DNA of 64,000 nt from Variovorax sp. Root411 (lineage in GTDB: Bacteria; Pseudomonadota; Gammaproteobacteria; Burkholderiales; Burkholderiaceae_C). The position numbers were made by a program, and so were the translations under genes. Position 1 is the first letter of the stretch, and every line of letters begins with the position of its first letter. The stretch lies in assembly GCF_001425205.1 (NCBI RefSeq), contig NZ_LMDW01000016.1, positions 772,586 to 836,585 on the forward strand, in the 5' to 3' direction. Shown in pieces: positions 16,962-25,721 of this stretch. A model generated the notes under the pieces. The model was not told where the DNA came from and made no database searches. It saw nothing but the letters and a program-made list of their open reading frames with translations.

Positions 16962-18086
16962 ATGGATCGATTTCCGAACGACGACATCATCTCGCTGGTC
17001 TCGAGCGCGCCGCGCCACGACCTGGCCGAGAGCGTGGGACCGAACCTCTGGCTCGGCGAACTGCTCGGCTCGAACCTGGCGGAGATCGGCGCGCTTCAGT
17101 TGGGCTACGGCACCGCTGCAGGTAGTGCGGCGCTGCGCGCGCAGATCGCCGCCCGCCACGGCGTGGACGCCGACGATGTGGTCGTCACCGTCGGCGGGAT
17201 GCATGCGCTGTTTCTCCTTGCCTTCACGCTCTGCGGACCAGGCGACGAAGCGGTGATCGCCGAACCGGCCTTTCCGCTCGCGCGCAATACGCTCGGTGCG
17301 GTCGGCGCGACCGTGCGCTCGCTACCGCTGAACTTCGACGCTGGCTACCGGCTCGACCCCGAGGCGCTGCGCGCACTGCTGTCGCCGAAGACCCGCATCG
17401 TGAGCCTCGCTTCGCCGCAGAACCCCTCGGGTGTCGCCATCCCGGCGTCGACGCTGCGCGAAGTGGCCGAACTGATTCGCACGCATGCGCCCGGCGCCTG
17501 GCTGATCGTCGACGAGACCTATCGCGAGGCGGCCTATGGCGACGATTCGACCTTGCCAAGCGCCAGTGCGTTGGGGCCGCGGATTGTCACGGTGGCGTCG
17601 CTCTCCAAATGCCATGGCGCCGCGGGGCTGCGCATCGGCTGGGCGATCGTGCGCGACGCGGCGCTGCGGCAATCGCTGGTCACGGCAAAGTTCAACACCG
17701 TGATCTCGTGCTCGCCACTGGACGAGGCACTGGCGGTCACGGTTCTGAAGCAAGGGGAGCACATCGTCGGCGCGCGGCGGCGGCATCTCGCACACAACCT
17801 GGCAACGCTCCAAGCCTGGGTCGGCCGCCACGCCGCGCGAATCGAATGGATGCGTCCGGACGCCGGCGCGCTGTGCTGCGTGCGGCTGAAGCCGCAGGTG
17901 TATGACGATGCGGCGCTGCAGCGCCTTCAGGCGGCATTGCACGAACGTGGTGTTCGGCTGGCGCCGGGCCCCTGGTTCGGCGACGAGCCTCACGTGTTCC
18001 GCCTCGGCTTCGGCCTGGCGACCAACGCCGAGCTCGCCGCCGCGCTGGACTGCGTGGGCCAGGCGCTGGAGTGGGCCGCAGTCTGA
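16962..18086 (+). CDS. Class I/II PLP-dependent aminotransferase
   Basis: A 374-aa fold-type I aminotransferase. It shows the cofactor-binding VTVGGMHALFLLAFTLCGPG region, the conserved ASPQNPSGVAIP, the Asp/Tyr pair in IVDETYREAAYG, the PLP lysine in ASLSKCHGAAGLRIGW, and a substrate-carboxylate Arg near the end (HVFRLGFG). It has no immediate pathway partners. The divergent MocR protein suggests regulation by PLP or an amino acid. Amino-acid specificity cannot be assigned from sequence alone. Confidence 0.9.
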   Translation: MDRFPNDDIISLVSSAPRHDLAESVGPNLWLGELLGSNLAEIGALQLGYGTAAGSAALRAQIAARHGVDADDVVVTVGGMHALFLLAFTLCGPGDEAVIAEPAFPLARNTLGAVGATVRSLPLNFDAGYRLDPEALRALLSPKTRIVSLASPQNPSGVAIPASTLREVAELIRTHAPGAWLIVDETYREAAYGDDSTLPSASALGPRIVTVASLSKCHGAAGLRIGWAIVRDAALRQSLVTAKFNTVISCSPLDEALAVTVLKQGEHIVGARRRHLAHNLATLQAWVGRHAARIEWMRPDAGALCCVRLKPQVYDDAALQRLQAALHERGVRLAPGPWFGDEPHVFRLGFGLATNAELAAALDCVGQALEWAAV

Positions 18087-18200
18087 GGTCTTGCGCGGCA
18101 CAGGCAGGAGAGGCACCGCATGCGTGATCGCCCTGCGCACCTGACTTTCGAACCCGCGCCAACCATCTACTGATTGGTAGAAACAATGATGCAGAAAATA

Positions 18201-18227
18201 AAAAAGCGCCCCCGAAAGGGCGCTTTT
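18201..18227. terminator. Bidirectional rho-independent terminator
   Basis: AAAAAGCGCCC and GGGCGCTTTTT flank a short CCGAAA loop, giving a T-tract on both strands. It serves the minus-strand tRNA-Ser transcript and could stop read-through from the plus-strand aminotransferase. Confidence 0.9.
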
Positions 18228-18239
18228 TCATTGGCATCT

Positions 18240-18332
18240 TGGCGGAACCGGAGGGATTCGAACCCTCGATGAGGCTCTACACCCCATACTCCCTTAGCAG
18301 GGGAGCACCTTCGGCCACTCGGTCACAGTTCC
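18240..18332 (-). tRNA. tRNA-Ser(GCU)
   Basis: A 93-base minus-strand tRNA. The acceptor stem is GGAACTG paired with CGGTTCC (one G-U). The anticodon loop is CTGCTAA with anticodon GCT (plus-strand AGC at 18296-18298), there is a long class II variable arm, the T-arm carries GGTTCGAATCC, and a 3' CCA is encoded. It lies 26 bases downstream of lysC on the same strand and just before a terminator, so it may be processed from the lysC transcript. Confidence 0.97.
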
Positions 18333-18358
18333 TGAAAGAAGCCGAGATTATGCCATTT

Positions 18359-19627
18359 TTAAGCGCTCGGTTGATCCAGATCGAAGGCTTTATGCAGTGC
18401 GCGCACTGCCAATTCCATATATTTTTCGTCGATCACGACCGAAGTCTTGATTTCGCTGGTCGAGATCATCTGGATGTTGATGCCCTCCTCGCTCAGCACC
18501 CGGAACATCTTGCTCGCCACGCCCACGTGGCTGCGCATGCCGATGCCCACGATGCTGACCTTGCAGATCTTGGTGTCGCCGACGATCTCGGTCGCGCCCA
18601 GCGAAGGCATGACCTTCGACTGCAGCAGGTCGACCGTCTTCGCGTATTCGTTGCGATGCACGGTGAAGCTGAAGTCGGTCTTGCCGTCCTTGCTGAGGTT
18701 CTGGATGATCACATCGACTTCGATGTTGGCGTCTGCCACGGCACCGAGGATGTGGTACGCGATGCCGGGCTTGTCGGGCACGCCGAGCACCGAGATCTTG
18801 GCTTCGTCGCGGTTGAATGCGATGCCGGATACGACGGCTTGTTCCATGTTTTCGTCTTCCTCGAAAGTGATCAGCGTGCCGGACTTGGCCTCTTCATTGA
18901 TGTCGATGTCCCACGGCGTGAAGCTCGAAAGCACGCGCAGCGGCACCTTGTACTTGCCGGCGAATTCCACCGAGCGAATCTGCAGCACCTTGGAGCCCAG
19001 GCTCGCCATCTCGAGCATCTCTTCGAAGCTCACGGTCGTCAGGCGGCGCGCATCGGGCTCGACGCGCGGGTCGGTCGTGTAGACACCGTCGACGTCGGTA
19101 TAGATCAGGCATTCGTGCGCCTTCATGGCCGCGGCAATGGCCACGGCCGAGGTGTCGCTGCCGCCACGGCCCAGCGTGGTGATGTTGCCGTCGTCGTCCA
19201 CGCCCTGGAAGCCGGTGATGACCACCACCTTGCCGGCGTTCAGGTCGGCCATGACGCGCTCGTCGTCGATGCTCTCGATGCGGGCCTTGGTGTACGAGTT
19301 GTCGGTGCGCACCGAAACCTGCCAGCCCGCATAGCTCACGGACTCGACGCCCTCGGCCTGCAGCGCGATGGCCAGCAGCGCCGACGAGGCCTGCTCGCCG
19401 GTCGAGGCCAGCATGTCGAGCTCGCGGCTATGGGCCACGCCCGGTTTGCTGGGCGCCAGTTCCTTGGCCAGGCCGAGCAGGCGGTTGGTCTCGCCGCTCA
19501 TGGCACTCGGAACCACGATCATCTGGTGGCCTGCGCGCGACCATTTGGCGACGCGCTTGGCGACATTCTTGATGCGCTCGGTCGAGCCCATCGACGTACC
19601 GCCGTATTTGTGAACGATCAATGCCAT
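18359..19627 (-). CDS. lysC: Aspartate kinase
   Basis: A 422-aa monofunctional aspartokinase, phosphorylating aspartate in the first step to lysine, threonine, methionine and diaminopimelate. The start is MALIVHKYGGTSMGS, the kinase signature. The kinase domain covers about residues 1-245, with a GRGGSDTSAVAIAAAM nucleotide-site stretch. Two C-terminal ACT domains (about 265-335 and 345-415) should bind the feedback effectors; FSFTVHRNEYAKTV and KVSIVGIGMRSHVGVAS belong to them. Length suits the approximately 400-430-aa class. It is last in the minus run cysS-glycosylase-accA-tilS-lysC, 54 bases after tilS. Confidence 0.96.
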   Translation of the reverse strand: MALIVHKYGGTSMGSTERIKNVAKRVAKWSRAGHQMIVVPSAMSGETNRLLGLAKELAPSKPGVAHSRELDMLASTGEQASSALLAIALQAEGVESVSYAGWQVSVRTDNSYTKARIESIDDERVMADLNAGKVVVITGFQGVDDDGNITTLGRGGSDTSAVAIAAAMKAHECLIYTDVDGVYTTDPRVEPDARRLTTVSFEEMLEMASLGSKVLQIRSVEFAGKYKVPLRVLSSFTPWDIDINEEAKSGTLITFEEDENMEQAVVSGIAFNRDEAKISVLGVPDKPGIAYHILGAVADANIEVDVIIQNLSKDGKTDFSFTVHRNEYAKTVDLLQSKVMPSLGATEIVGDTKICKVSIVGIGMRSHVGVASKMFRVLSEEGINIQMISTSEIKTSVVIDEKYMELAVRALHKAFDLDQPSA

Positions 19628-19681
19628 GGGTGAAATCAGAGAAAGGGAAAGGGCCGCTGGAGGGCGGCGCCCTGCAAGCTG

Positions 19682-20659
19682 TCAGAGCAAAGTCTTCGGC
19701 GAGGGCGGAATATTGTACCAATGCAGGAAATCGCCCTGCCGCTCGACGAAACCGGCGGCCACCTTGAGGTGGATGCGGTGGCCGCGCGTGGCGCAGGCGC
19801 GGATCTGGTCGAGCAGCTGGTCGAGCTGCGCGGCGCTGGGCGCGCAGCCGTGCGACTGCATCAGCCAGTGGCGCAGCACGTTGGCCTGGCGGGCGCGCGA
19901 CAGCGTCTGAAGTGTCGCAATGCGCGGCGGGCTGCCCACGGTTTCCAGGTCTTGCGCCGCCAGTTCGCCGAGCAGCTGCTGCGCCTGCGCGGCATGGCCG
20001 GCGCTGCGCGCGAACGTGGCGCGGAACTGCGGAAAGGCCTGCTCCAGCGCCGGCATCAGCACGGAGCGGATCCGGTTGCGGGTGTAGCGTGCGTCGCCGT
20101 TGGTCGGGTCTTCGATCCACGGCAGGCCGCGGCCCGCCAGCCATTCGCGGATGTCGGCGCCGGCAACGGCAAGCAGCGGCCGATGGATGTCGAGCCCGTT
20201 GCGTCGCGCCTGCGCTGGCATGGCAGCGAGCCCCGGGAGCCCCGCGCCGCGCGACAACGCCAGCAATAGGGTTTCGATCTGATCGTCGGCGTGATGCCCC
20301 AGCGCCACGCATTTGACAGCCACCCTCGCCCCGTCCGCGCGTGCCATCTCGGCGAATGCCGCGTATCGGGCGCGGCGGGCGGCGTCTTCCGGACTGTCGC
20401 CGGGCGCATGCCGCGCATCGACGCGATGAACGACCAGCGGCACGCCAAGGCGTTCGCACACCGCGCGGCAATGCCGCTCGAAATCATCGGCCGCGGCTTG
20501 CAGCCCGTGATGCACATGAAAGGCGACCACCTGCCCCGGCCAGCGCGATGCGCAGGCGGCCAGCAAGGCGGTTGAATCCGCGCCGCCGCTGAACCCCACC
20601 GCCAGCGGCCAATGCGCCGGCTCGAACGCGGCCATGGCGCGTTCGAAAGCGGAGTTCAT
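19682..20659 (-). CDS. tilS: tRNA(Ile)-lysidine synthase
   Basis: A 325-aa enzyme that converts C34 of the CAU-anticodon tRNA-Ile to lysidine with ATP, letting it read AUA. The PP-loop SGGADSTALL lies at residues 24-33, followed by AFHVHHGLQ and CVALGHHADDQIETLLL, all TilS signatures. The N-terminal catalytic domain and a central helical substrate domain are recognisable. At 325 aa it is shorter than the E. coli form (about 430 aa), so the C-terminal tRNA-binding domain appears reduced or missing. It starts 15 bases after accA. Confidence 0.95.
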   Translation of the reverse strand: MNSAFERAMAAFEPAHWPLAVGFSGGADSTALLAACASRWPGQVVAFHVHHGLQAAADDFERHCRAVCERLGVPLVVHRVDARHAPGDSPEDAARRARYAAFAEMARADGARVAVKCVALGHHADDQIETLLLALSRGAGLPGLAAMPAQARRNGLDIHRPLLAVAGADIREWLAGRGLPWIEDPTNGDARYTRNRIRSVLMPALEQAFPQFRATFARSAGHAAQAQQLLGELAAQDLETVGSPPRIATLQTLSRARQANVLRHWLMQSHGCAPSAAQLDQLLDQIRACATRGHRIHLKVAAGFVERQGDFLHWYNIPPSPKTLL

Positions 20660-20674
20660 GGCAGCGCCCGCGCG

Positions 20675-21655
20675 TTATCTGACGCTGTCGGCCTTGGTGT
20701 CGTTGAAGCGGCCGTAGCTCTGCAGACGCTCGTAGCGGCGATCCAGCAGTTCCTTGGTCTTCAGGTCACTGACCTGGCGGAACGCATCGTTGAGCGCGCG
20801 CTTCAGGAAGGCCGCCATCTGCCGATGGTCGCGATGCGCGCCGCCGACGGGCTCGTTCACGATCTTGTCGACCAGGCCCAGCGCCTTGAGGCGGTGCGCG
20901 GTGATGCCCAGCGCATCGGCCGCTTCCTGCGCCTTGTCACTGGTCTTCCACAGGATGGAAGCGCAGCCTTCGGGGCTGATCACCGAATAGATCGAATACT
21001 GCAGCATCACCAACTGGTCGCCGACCGAGATGGCCAGCGCGCCGCCGGAGCCACCTTCGCCGATGATGGTGACGATGATCGGCACTTCGAGCTGCGCCAT
21101 CTCGAAGATGTTGCGGCCGATGGCTTCCGACTGGCCGCGTTCCTCGGCGTCGATGCCGGGGTACGCGCCGGGCGTGTCCACGAAGGTGAACACCGGCAGC
21201 TTGAACTTCTCGGCCATCTTCATCAGGCGCAAGGCCTTGCGGTAGCCCTCGGGCTTGCTCATGCCGAAGTTGCGCGCGGTGCGCTCCTTCGTGTCGCGGC
21301 CCTTCTGGTGGCCGAGCACCATGCAAGGCACGCCGTTGAAGCGCGCAAGGCCGCCCACGATCGACAGGTCATCGGAGAAGTGCCGGTCGCCGTGCAGTTC
21401 GACGAAGTCGGTGAAGATCTCGTTGACGTAGTCGAGCGTGTACGGGCGCTCCGGATGCCGGGCGATCTTGGTGATCTGCCAGGGCGTCAGGTCGCTGTAG
21501 ATGTCCTTGGTTAGCTGCTGGCTTTTCTTGCCGAGCTGATCGATTTCTTCAGAGATGTCGACCGCGGATTCGGTCTGCACATAGCGCAATTCTTCGATCT
21601 TGGTTTCGAGTTCAGCAATGGGCTGCTCGAAGTCGAGGAAGGTTCGTTTCGCCAA
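20675..21655 (-). CDS. accA: Acetyl-CoA carboxylase carboxyltransferase subunit alpha
   Basis: The alpha carboxyltransferase subunit of acetyl-CoA carboxylase; with AccD it moves CO2 from biotin to acetyl-CoA, making malonyl-CoA for fatty acids. The protein is 326 aa from a TTG start at 21655, chosen because an AGGAG site sits 6 bases upstream and it yields the conserved N-terminus LAKRTFLDFEQPIAELE. A longer in-frame start at 21766 would run into the upstream glycosylase gene. Conserved parts are TPWQITKIARHPERP, GDRHFSDD, GHQKGRDTKE, FVDTPGAYPGIDAEERGQSE and GEGGSGGALAISVGD. It is the third gene of the cysS-led run. Confidence 0.96.
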   Translation of the reverse strand: MAKRTFLDFEQPIAELETKIEELRYVQTESAVDISEEIDQLGKKSQQLTKDIYSDLTPWQITKIARHPERPYTLDYVNEIFTDFVELHGDRHFSDDLSIVGGLARFNGVPCMVLGHQKGRDTKERTARNFGMSKPEGYRKALRLMKMAEKFKLPVFTFVDTPGAYPGIDAEERGQSEAIGRNIFEMAQLEVPIIVTIIGEGGSGGALAISVGDQLVMLQYSIYSVISPEGCASILWKTSDKAQEAADALGITAHRLKALGLVDKIVNEPVGGAHRDHRQMAAFLKRALNDAFRQVSDLKTKELLDRRYERLQSYGRFNDTKADSVR

Positions 21656-21671
21656 CGTCTTCTCCTGTTGT

Positions 21672-22343
21672 TCAATACGCGACTGGAACCGGGTCCAGCG
21701 ATCGCCAAATATACCAAGTCGCCACGCTGCAATATGGCGCCCAGGCCACGGCGACGTCGCGGGCATCGCTGCGGCTCACGGGATCGCCGGAAAAATAATT
21801 GACGCTGATGCCGTTGAGCAGCCCCAGGTCGTCCACGGGAAGCACGTTCGGGCGCATCAGGTGAAAGATGAGGAACATCTCGGCCGTCCAGCGGCCGATG
21901 CCGCGAATGGCCACGAGCTCTTCGATGATGAGCTCGTCCGACATGTCCTTCCACGCGTCGACGTGGACCATGCCCGAATCGAAATGCAGGGCCAGGTCGA
22001 CGAGGTACTCGATCTTGCGCGCCGAGAGCCCTGCCCCGCGCATGTCGTCGACCTTGAGCTTGAGCACGTTGGCCGGCGTGAGCTTGCGCGGCAGCGCGGC
22101 AAACTTGTCCCAGACCGACTGCGCGGCCTTCACCGAGATCTGCTGGCCGACAACGCTGCGCGCGAGCGTGGTGAACGCGTCGCCGCGCGACTCGAGACAC
22201 GCATCGCCGAACTTCGGAATGAGCCGCTTCATGACGCGGTCTTTCCGGGAAAGGTGCTTGCATGCCTCTTCCCAATAGTCCGGCGTATAGATCTGAACGC
22301 TGGTCTTCTTGGTGGCGGGCATGGGGTTCGTCGTTCCGTTCAC
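21672..22343 (-). CDS. DNA-3-methyladenine glycosylase II family protein (HhH-GPD)
   Basis: A 223-aa base-excision repair glycosylase of the AlkA type, removing alkylated purines. The helix-hairpin-helix plus GPD signature is clear: LARSVVGQQISVKAAQSVW, LSARKIEYLVDLA, and the hairpin IRGIGRWTAEMFLIF, followed by the catalytic-Asp region NVLPVDDLGL. It lacks the N-terminal domain of E. coli AlkA, so it resembles the compact glycosylases common in Gram-negative bacteria. Its ATG overlaps the cysS stop by 4 bases and accA begins 16 bases after its stop, so it is almost certainly cotranscribed with both. Confidence 0.93.
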   Translation of the reverse strand: MNGTTNPMPATKKTSVQIYTPDYWEEACKHLSRKDRVMKRLIPKFGDACLESRGDAFTTLARSVVGQQISVKAAQSVWDKFAALPRKLTPANVLKLKVDDMRGAGLSARKIEYLVDLALHFDSGMVHVDAWKDMSDELIIEELVAIRGIGRWTAEMFLIFHLMRPNVLPVDDLGLLNGISVNYFSGDPVSRSDARDVAVAWAPYCSVATWYIWRSLDPVPVAY

Positions 22344-23716
22344 AGTGCAGCTGCCCAGGTGGTGCCTGTGGGCGAATCCTTGAGCACGATGCCCTGCGCG
22401 AGGAGTTCCTGGCGGATGCGATCGGCTTCGGCGAAATTCTTCGCGGCCTTGGCTGCGGCGCGCGCGTCGATCCTGTTCTGGATGGTGGCCTCGTCGAGCG
22501 TGGTGCCCGCGCGCAGGAAGGCCTTTGGCTCGTCCTGCAGGATCTGCACGCAGCCACCCAATGCCTTCAGCAATCCGGCCTGGGCGGCCGATTGCGTGCG
22601 GTTCACTTCGCCTGCCAGGTCGAACAGCACCGCCACGGCTTCGGGGGTTGCGAAGTCTTCGTCCATCGCGGCCTTGAAGCGCGCGGCGTACGGGTCGGTC
22701 CAGTCGATCGCCACGTCGGCCGGCGCCACGAGATCGAGTGCCGTGTACAGCCGCTTGAGCGAGGCGCGCGCATCGTCGAGGTGCACGTCGCTGTAGTTGA
22801 GCGGGCGGCGGTAGTGCGCGCGCAGCACAAAGAAGCGGATGGTCTCGGCGTCGTACTTCTTGAGCACATCGCGGATCAGGAAGAAGTTGCCCAGGCTCTT
22901 GGACATCTTCTCGTTGTCGGTCACGATGAAACCGTTGTGCATCCAGTAGTTGGCCAGCGGCTTGTCGTTGGCACCCTCGCTCTGCGCGATTTCGTTCTCG
23001 TGGTGCGGAAACTGCAGGTCTTCGCCGCCGCCGTGGATGTCGAGCGTCTCACCGAGCAGTTCGCAGGCCATGGCCGAGCACTCGATGTGCCAGCCCGGAC
23101 GGCCGGCGCCGAATTCGCTGGCCCACTTCACCTCGTCGGGCTCGGTGGCCTTGGCGCTCTTCCAGAGCACCGGGTCGAGCGGATCGTCCTTGCCGTCGAG
23201 CACGGCCACGCGCTCGCCCGCATGCAGTTCGTCGATCGACTTGCCGCTGAGCTTGCCGTAGCCGGGGAATTTGCGCACCGCGTAGTTCACGTCGCCGTTC
23301 TCGGCACGGTAGGCCAGGCCCTTCTTCTCGAGCGTGCCGATCATCGACAGCATCTGCGGGATGTAGTCGGTGGCGCGGGGTTCGTGGGTGGGGCGTTCGA
23401 TGCCCAGCGCGTCGGCGTCTTCGTGCAGAGCGTCGATCATGCGGTCGGTCAGCGCGCGGATGCTTTCGCCGTTCTCCACGGCGCGGCGGATGATCTTGTC
23501 GTCGATGTCGGTGATGTTGCGCACATAGGTCACACGGTAGCCGCTCACCTTGAGCCAGCGCTGCGCCACGTCGAAGGCGATCATCGAGCGGGCATGCCCG
23601 AGGTGGCAGTAGTCGTAGACCGTCATGCCGCAAACGTACATGCGCACCTGTCCCGGTTGCAATGGGGAGAATTCCTCCAATTCACGCGACAGCGTGTTGT
23701 AGATGCGCAGACTCAT
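22340..23716 (-). CDS. cysS: Cysteinyl-tRNA synthetase
   Basis: A 458-aa class I tRNA synthetase charging tRNA-Cys. The HIGH-type motif is CHLGHARSM near residues 36-44, and the KMSKS loop is at residues 270-274 in NEKMSKSLGN. Zinc-ligand contexts YVCGMTVYDYCH, HIECSAMACELLG and FPHHENEIAQSEG are intact. Length is normal. It heads the minus-strand run cysS-glycosylase-accA-tilS-lysC, with a 4-base overlap to the glycosylase. Divergent from the TPR gene across 204 bp. Confidence 0.97.
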   Translation of the reverse strand: MSLRIYNTLSRELEEFSPLQPGQVRMYVCGMTVYDYCHLGHARSMIAFDVAQRWLKVSGYRVTYVRNITDIDDKIIRRAVENGESIRALTDRMIDALHEDADALGIERPTHEPRATDYIPQMLSMIGTLEKKGLAYRAENGDVNYAVRKFPGYGKLSGKSIDELHAGERVAVLDGKDDPLDPVLWKSAKATEPDEVKWASEFGAGRPGWHIECSAMACELLGETLDIHGGGEDLQFPHHENEIAQSEGANDKPLANYWMHNGFIVTDNEKMSKSLGNFFLIRDVLKKYDAETIRFFVLRAHYRRPLNYSDVHLDDARASLKRLYTALDLVAPADVAIDWTDPYAARFKAAMDEDFATPEAVAVLFDLAGEVNRTQSAAQAGLLKALGGCVQILQDEPKAFLRAGTTLDEATIQNRIDARAAAKAAKNFAEADRIRQELLAQGIVLKDSPTGTTWAAAL

Positions 23717-23920
23717 GAGACTCGGAAAGCGTCGCTTCGCGCACGTGCGGCACGGGCGAGAGACGGTGTTTTTCAGGGGTGGCGGGGGCTGTGTCGCGAG
23801 GGGTTGGACATGGCCCCTCGGCTACAATCCGACCTAGTATAAACGTCTGCTGCCGAGCGGCGTGCGGGTGTTCCCCAAGCCCGCCGAGCCCGCATCTCCC
23901 CCCATTTCCGCCGAGGCTTC

Positions 23921-24511
23921 ATGAAGCACGCCGCATTCTCCAGACTCTCCATTGCCTTCGCGCTGCTGTTCAGCCTGTGGGGCTCCGCAGCGCACGCCAA
24001 CGAATACGACGACGTGAACCTGATGCTGCGCCAGGGCAAGTCGAACGAGGCGCTCGCCAAGGCCGACACCTACATCGCCGGCAAGCCGCGCGATCCGCAG
24101 ATGCGCTTCCTGCGCGGCGTGATCCTCACCGAGCAAAACAAGCAGGCCGAGGCCATCGCCGCCTTCACGCAACTCACGCAAGACTTCCCCGAATTGTCCG
24201 AGCCCTACAACAACCTGGCCGCGCTGTACGCGTCGCAAAGCAAGTTCGACCAGGCGCGCGGCGCGCTCGAACAGGCCATCAAGCTCAACCCGAACTACGC
24301 CACGGCGCACGAGAACCTCGGCGACGTGTATGCGCGCCTCGCTGCCCAGGAATACGTGCGTGCGCAGCAGTTCGCCAGCACCAACGCGAGCGTTGCGCCG
24401 AAGCTCGTGCTGATCCGCCAGATCTTCACGCCAAAAGCCGAAGCCGAAGCGGCCACCCTGTCCGCACCGCCGGCGGTCATCCGCAAGCCGGTCGGCCGCA
24501 CCAGCAAGTAA
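23921..24511 (+). CDS. Exported tetratricopeptide-repeat protein
   Basis: A 196-aa protein with a Sec signal peptide (residues 1-29, FALLFSLWGSAAHA). About three TPR units lie between residues 33 and 150; the recognisable one is ELSEPYNNLAALYASQSKFDQARGALE (split here by the repeat boundary), followed by AIKLNPNYATAHENLGDVYARLA. The C-terminal 45 residues are Ala/Pro-rich. TPRs mediate protein-protein contacts; no catalytic site is seen. It is followed at 74 bases by the periplasmic cyclophilin, so a periplasmic folding or assembly role is possible but unproven. A TACAAT -10-like box is at 23823-23828. Confidence 0.88.
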   Translation: MKHAAFSRLSIAFALLFSLWGSAAHANEYDDVNLMLRQGKSNEALAKADTYIAGKPRDPQMRFLRGVILTEQNKQAEAIAAFTQLTQDFPELSEPYNNLAALYASQSKFDQARGALEQAIKLNPNYATAHENLGDVYARLAAQEYVRAQQFASTNASVAPKLVLIRQIFTPKAEAEAATLSAPPAVIRKPVGRTSK

Positions 24512-24584
24512 TCGCTGCCGCCGGCATGGGCGCCGCACCGGTGCCCGCCGCGCAGCCCGTTCCTTCATCCGCACGGAGCCTCAG

Positions 24585-25181
24585 TTGACGATCCACTCCC
24601 TCTCCCGATTCAGCCGCCGCAGCGCACTCGCGGTGGCCGCCGCCCTCGCGTTCGCAGCCACGGCCCATGCGCAGACGGCCGCAGCGCCGCGCGTCAAGCT
24701 GGCCACCTCGGCCGGCGACATCGTGGTCGAGCTCGATGCAGCCAAGGCGCCCAAGTCGGCCGAGAACTTCCTGCAGTACGTCAAGGACAAGCACTACGAC
24801 GGCACGGTGTTCCACCGCGTGATCGACGGCTTCATGATCCAGGGCGGCGGCTTCACGGCCGACCTGCAGCAAAAGCCCACGCGCGCGCCCATTCCGCTGG
24901 AGGCGAGCAACGGCCTGAAGAACGACAAGTACACGATCGCCATGGCCCGCACCGGCAATCCGAATTCCGCGACCTCTCAGTTCTTCATCAACGTGAAGAA
25001 CAACGACTCGCTCAACGCGCCCAACCCCGACGGCTACGGCTACACCGTGTTCGGCAAGGTCATTGCCGGCACCGACGTGGTCGACAAGATCCGCGCGGTG
25101 GCCACCGGCAACAAGGGCGGCATGCAGAATGTGCCGCTCGAGGCCGTCACCATCAAGTCCGCCACGCTGGTGGCGAAGTAA
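24585..25181 (+). CDS. Periplasmic peptidyl-prolyl cis-trans isomerase (cyclophilin type)
   Basis: A 198-aa cyclophilin that should catalyse proline isomerisation in the periplasm. A signal peptide occupies about residues 1-27 (ALAVAAALAFAATAHAQ). The cyclophilin domain has TVFHRVIDGFMIQGGGF, NSATSQFFINVKNND and a GYTVFGKVIAGTDVVD stretch with the expected catalytic Arg, Phe and Gln. The start is TTG at 24585, supported by GGAG 8 bases upstream and by the signal peptide. The next gene is a close paralogue without a signal peptide, so the pair looks like a tandem duplication serving two compartments. Confidence 0.93.
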   Translation: MTIHSLSRFSRRSALAVAAALAFAATAHAQTAAAPRVKLATSAGDIVVELDAAKAPKSAENFLQYVKDKHYDGTVFHRVIDGFMIQGGGFTADLQQKPTRAPIPLEASNGLKNDKYTIAMARTGNPNSATSQFFINVKNNDSLNAPNPDGYGYTVFGKVIAGTDVVDKIRAVATGNKGGMQNVPLEAVTIKSATLVAK

Positions 25182-25208
25182 TTTCATTTCCCAAGCAGGA
25201 GTCCCCTC

Positions 25209-25721
25209 ATGAGCAATCCCCAAGTCGAACTGCACATCAAGAATTACGGCGTGATCACGCTCGAGCTCGACGCCGCCAAGGCGCCGAAGTCGGTCGAGAA
25301 CTTCGTCTCGTACGTGAAGAAGGGCCACTACGACAACACGGTGTTCCACCGCGTGATTCCCGGCTTCATGGTGCAAGGCGGCGGCTTCGAGCCCGGCATG
25401 CAGCAAAAGCCCACCGGCGCCGAGATCGAGAACGAAGCCAACAACGGCCTGAAGAACGCCAACTACACCGTGGCGATGGCCCGCACCAGCGCGCCCCACT
25501 CGGCCACCGCGCAGTTCTTCATCAACGTGGCCGACAACGGCTTCCTGAACCACACCGCACCTTCGGCCCAGGGCTGGGGCTATGCCGTGTTCGGCAAGGT
25601 CATCAACGGCACCGACGTGGTCGACAAGATCAAGGCCGTGAAGACGGGCCGCAAGGGCTTCCACGACGACGTGCCGCTCGAAGACGTGGTGATCGAGAAG
25701 GCCGTCGTCATCGCCGAGTGA
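25209..25721 (+). CDS. ppiB: Cytoplasmic peptidyl-prolyl cis-trans isomerase B
   Basis: A 170-aa cyclophilin with no signal peptide. The core motifs are intact: NTVFHRVIPGFMVQGGGFE, SAPHSATAQFFINVADNGFL and GYAVFGKVINGTDVVDKIK. The family (E. coli PpiB) speeds proline isomerisation during protein folding in the cytosol. AGGAG precedes the ATG by 8 bases. It sits 27 bases after the periplasmic paralogue and its stop overlaps the GTG start of lpxH by 4 bases, so the three are probably one transcript. Confidence 0.95.
   Translation: MSNPQVELHIKNYGVITLELDAAKAPKSVENFVSYVKKGHYDNTVFHRVIPGFMVQGGGFEPGMQQKPTGAEIENEANNGLKNANYTVAMARTSAPHSATAQFFINVADNGFLNHTAPSAQGWGYAVFGKVINGTDVVDKIKAVKTGRKGFHDDVPLEDVVIEKAVVIAE

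Noticed and set aside
18087..18332. tRNA-Ser 3' end as an integration site for a genomic island
   Set aside because: The tRNA is a frequent integration target class, so both sides were read for an integrase, a duplicated tRNA 3' end or a composition change. Only housekeeping genes and a terminator are present. The CTACTGATTGGTAG-like palindrome near 18167-18181 was too weak to call.
23801..23840. A full sigma-70 promoter for the TPR gene (TTGGAC...TACAAT or TAGTAT)
   Set aside because: The spacers are 13 and 25 bases, outside the normal range. Only the TACAAT box is mentioned.
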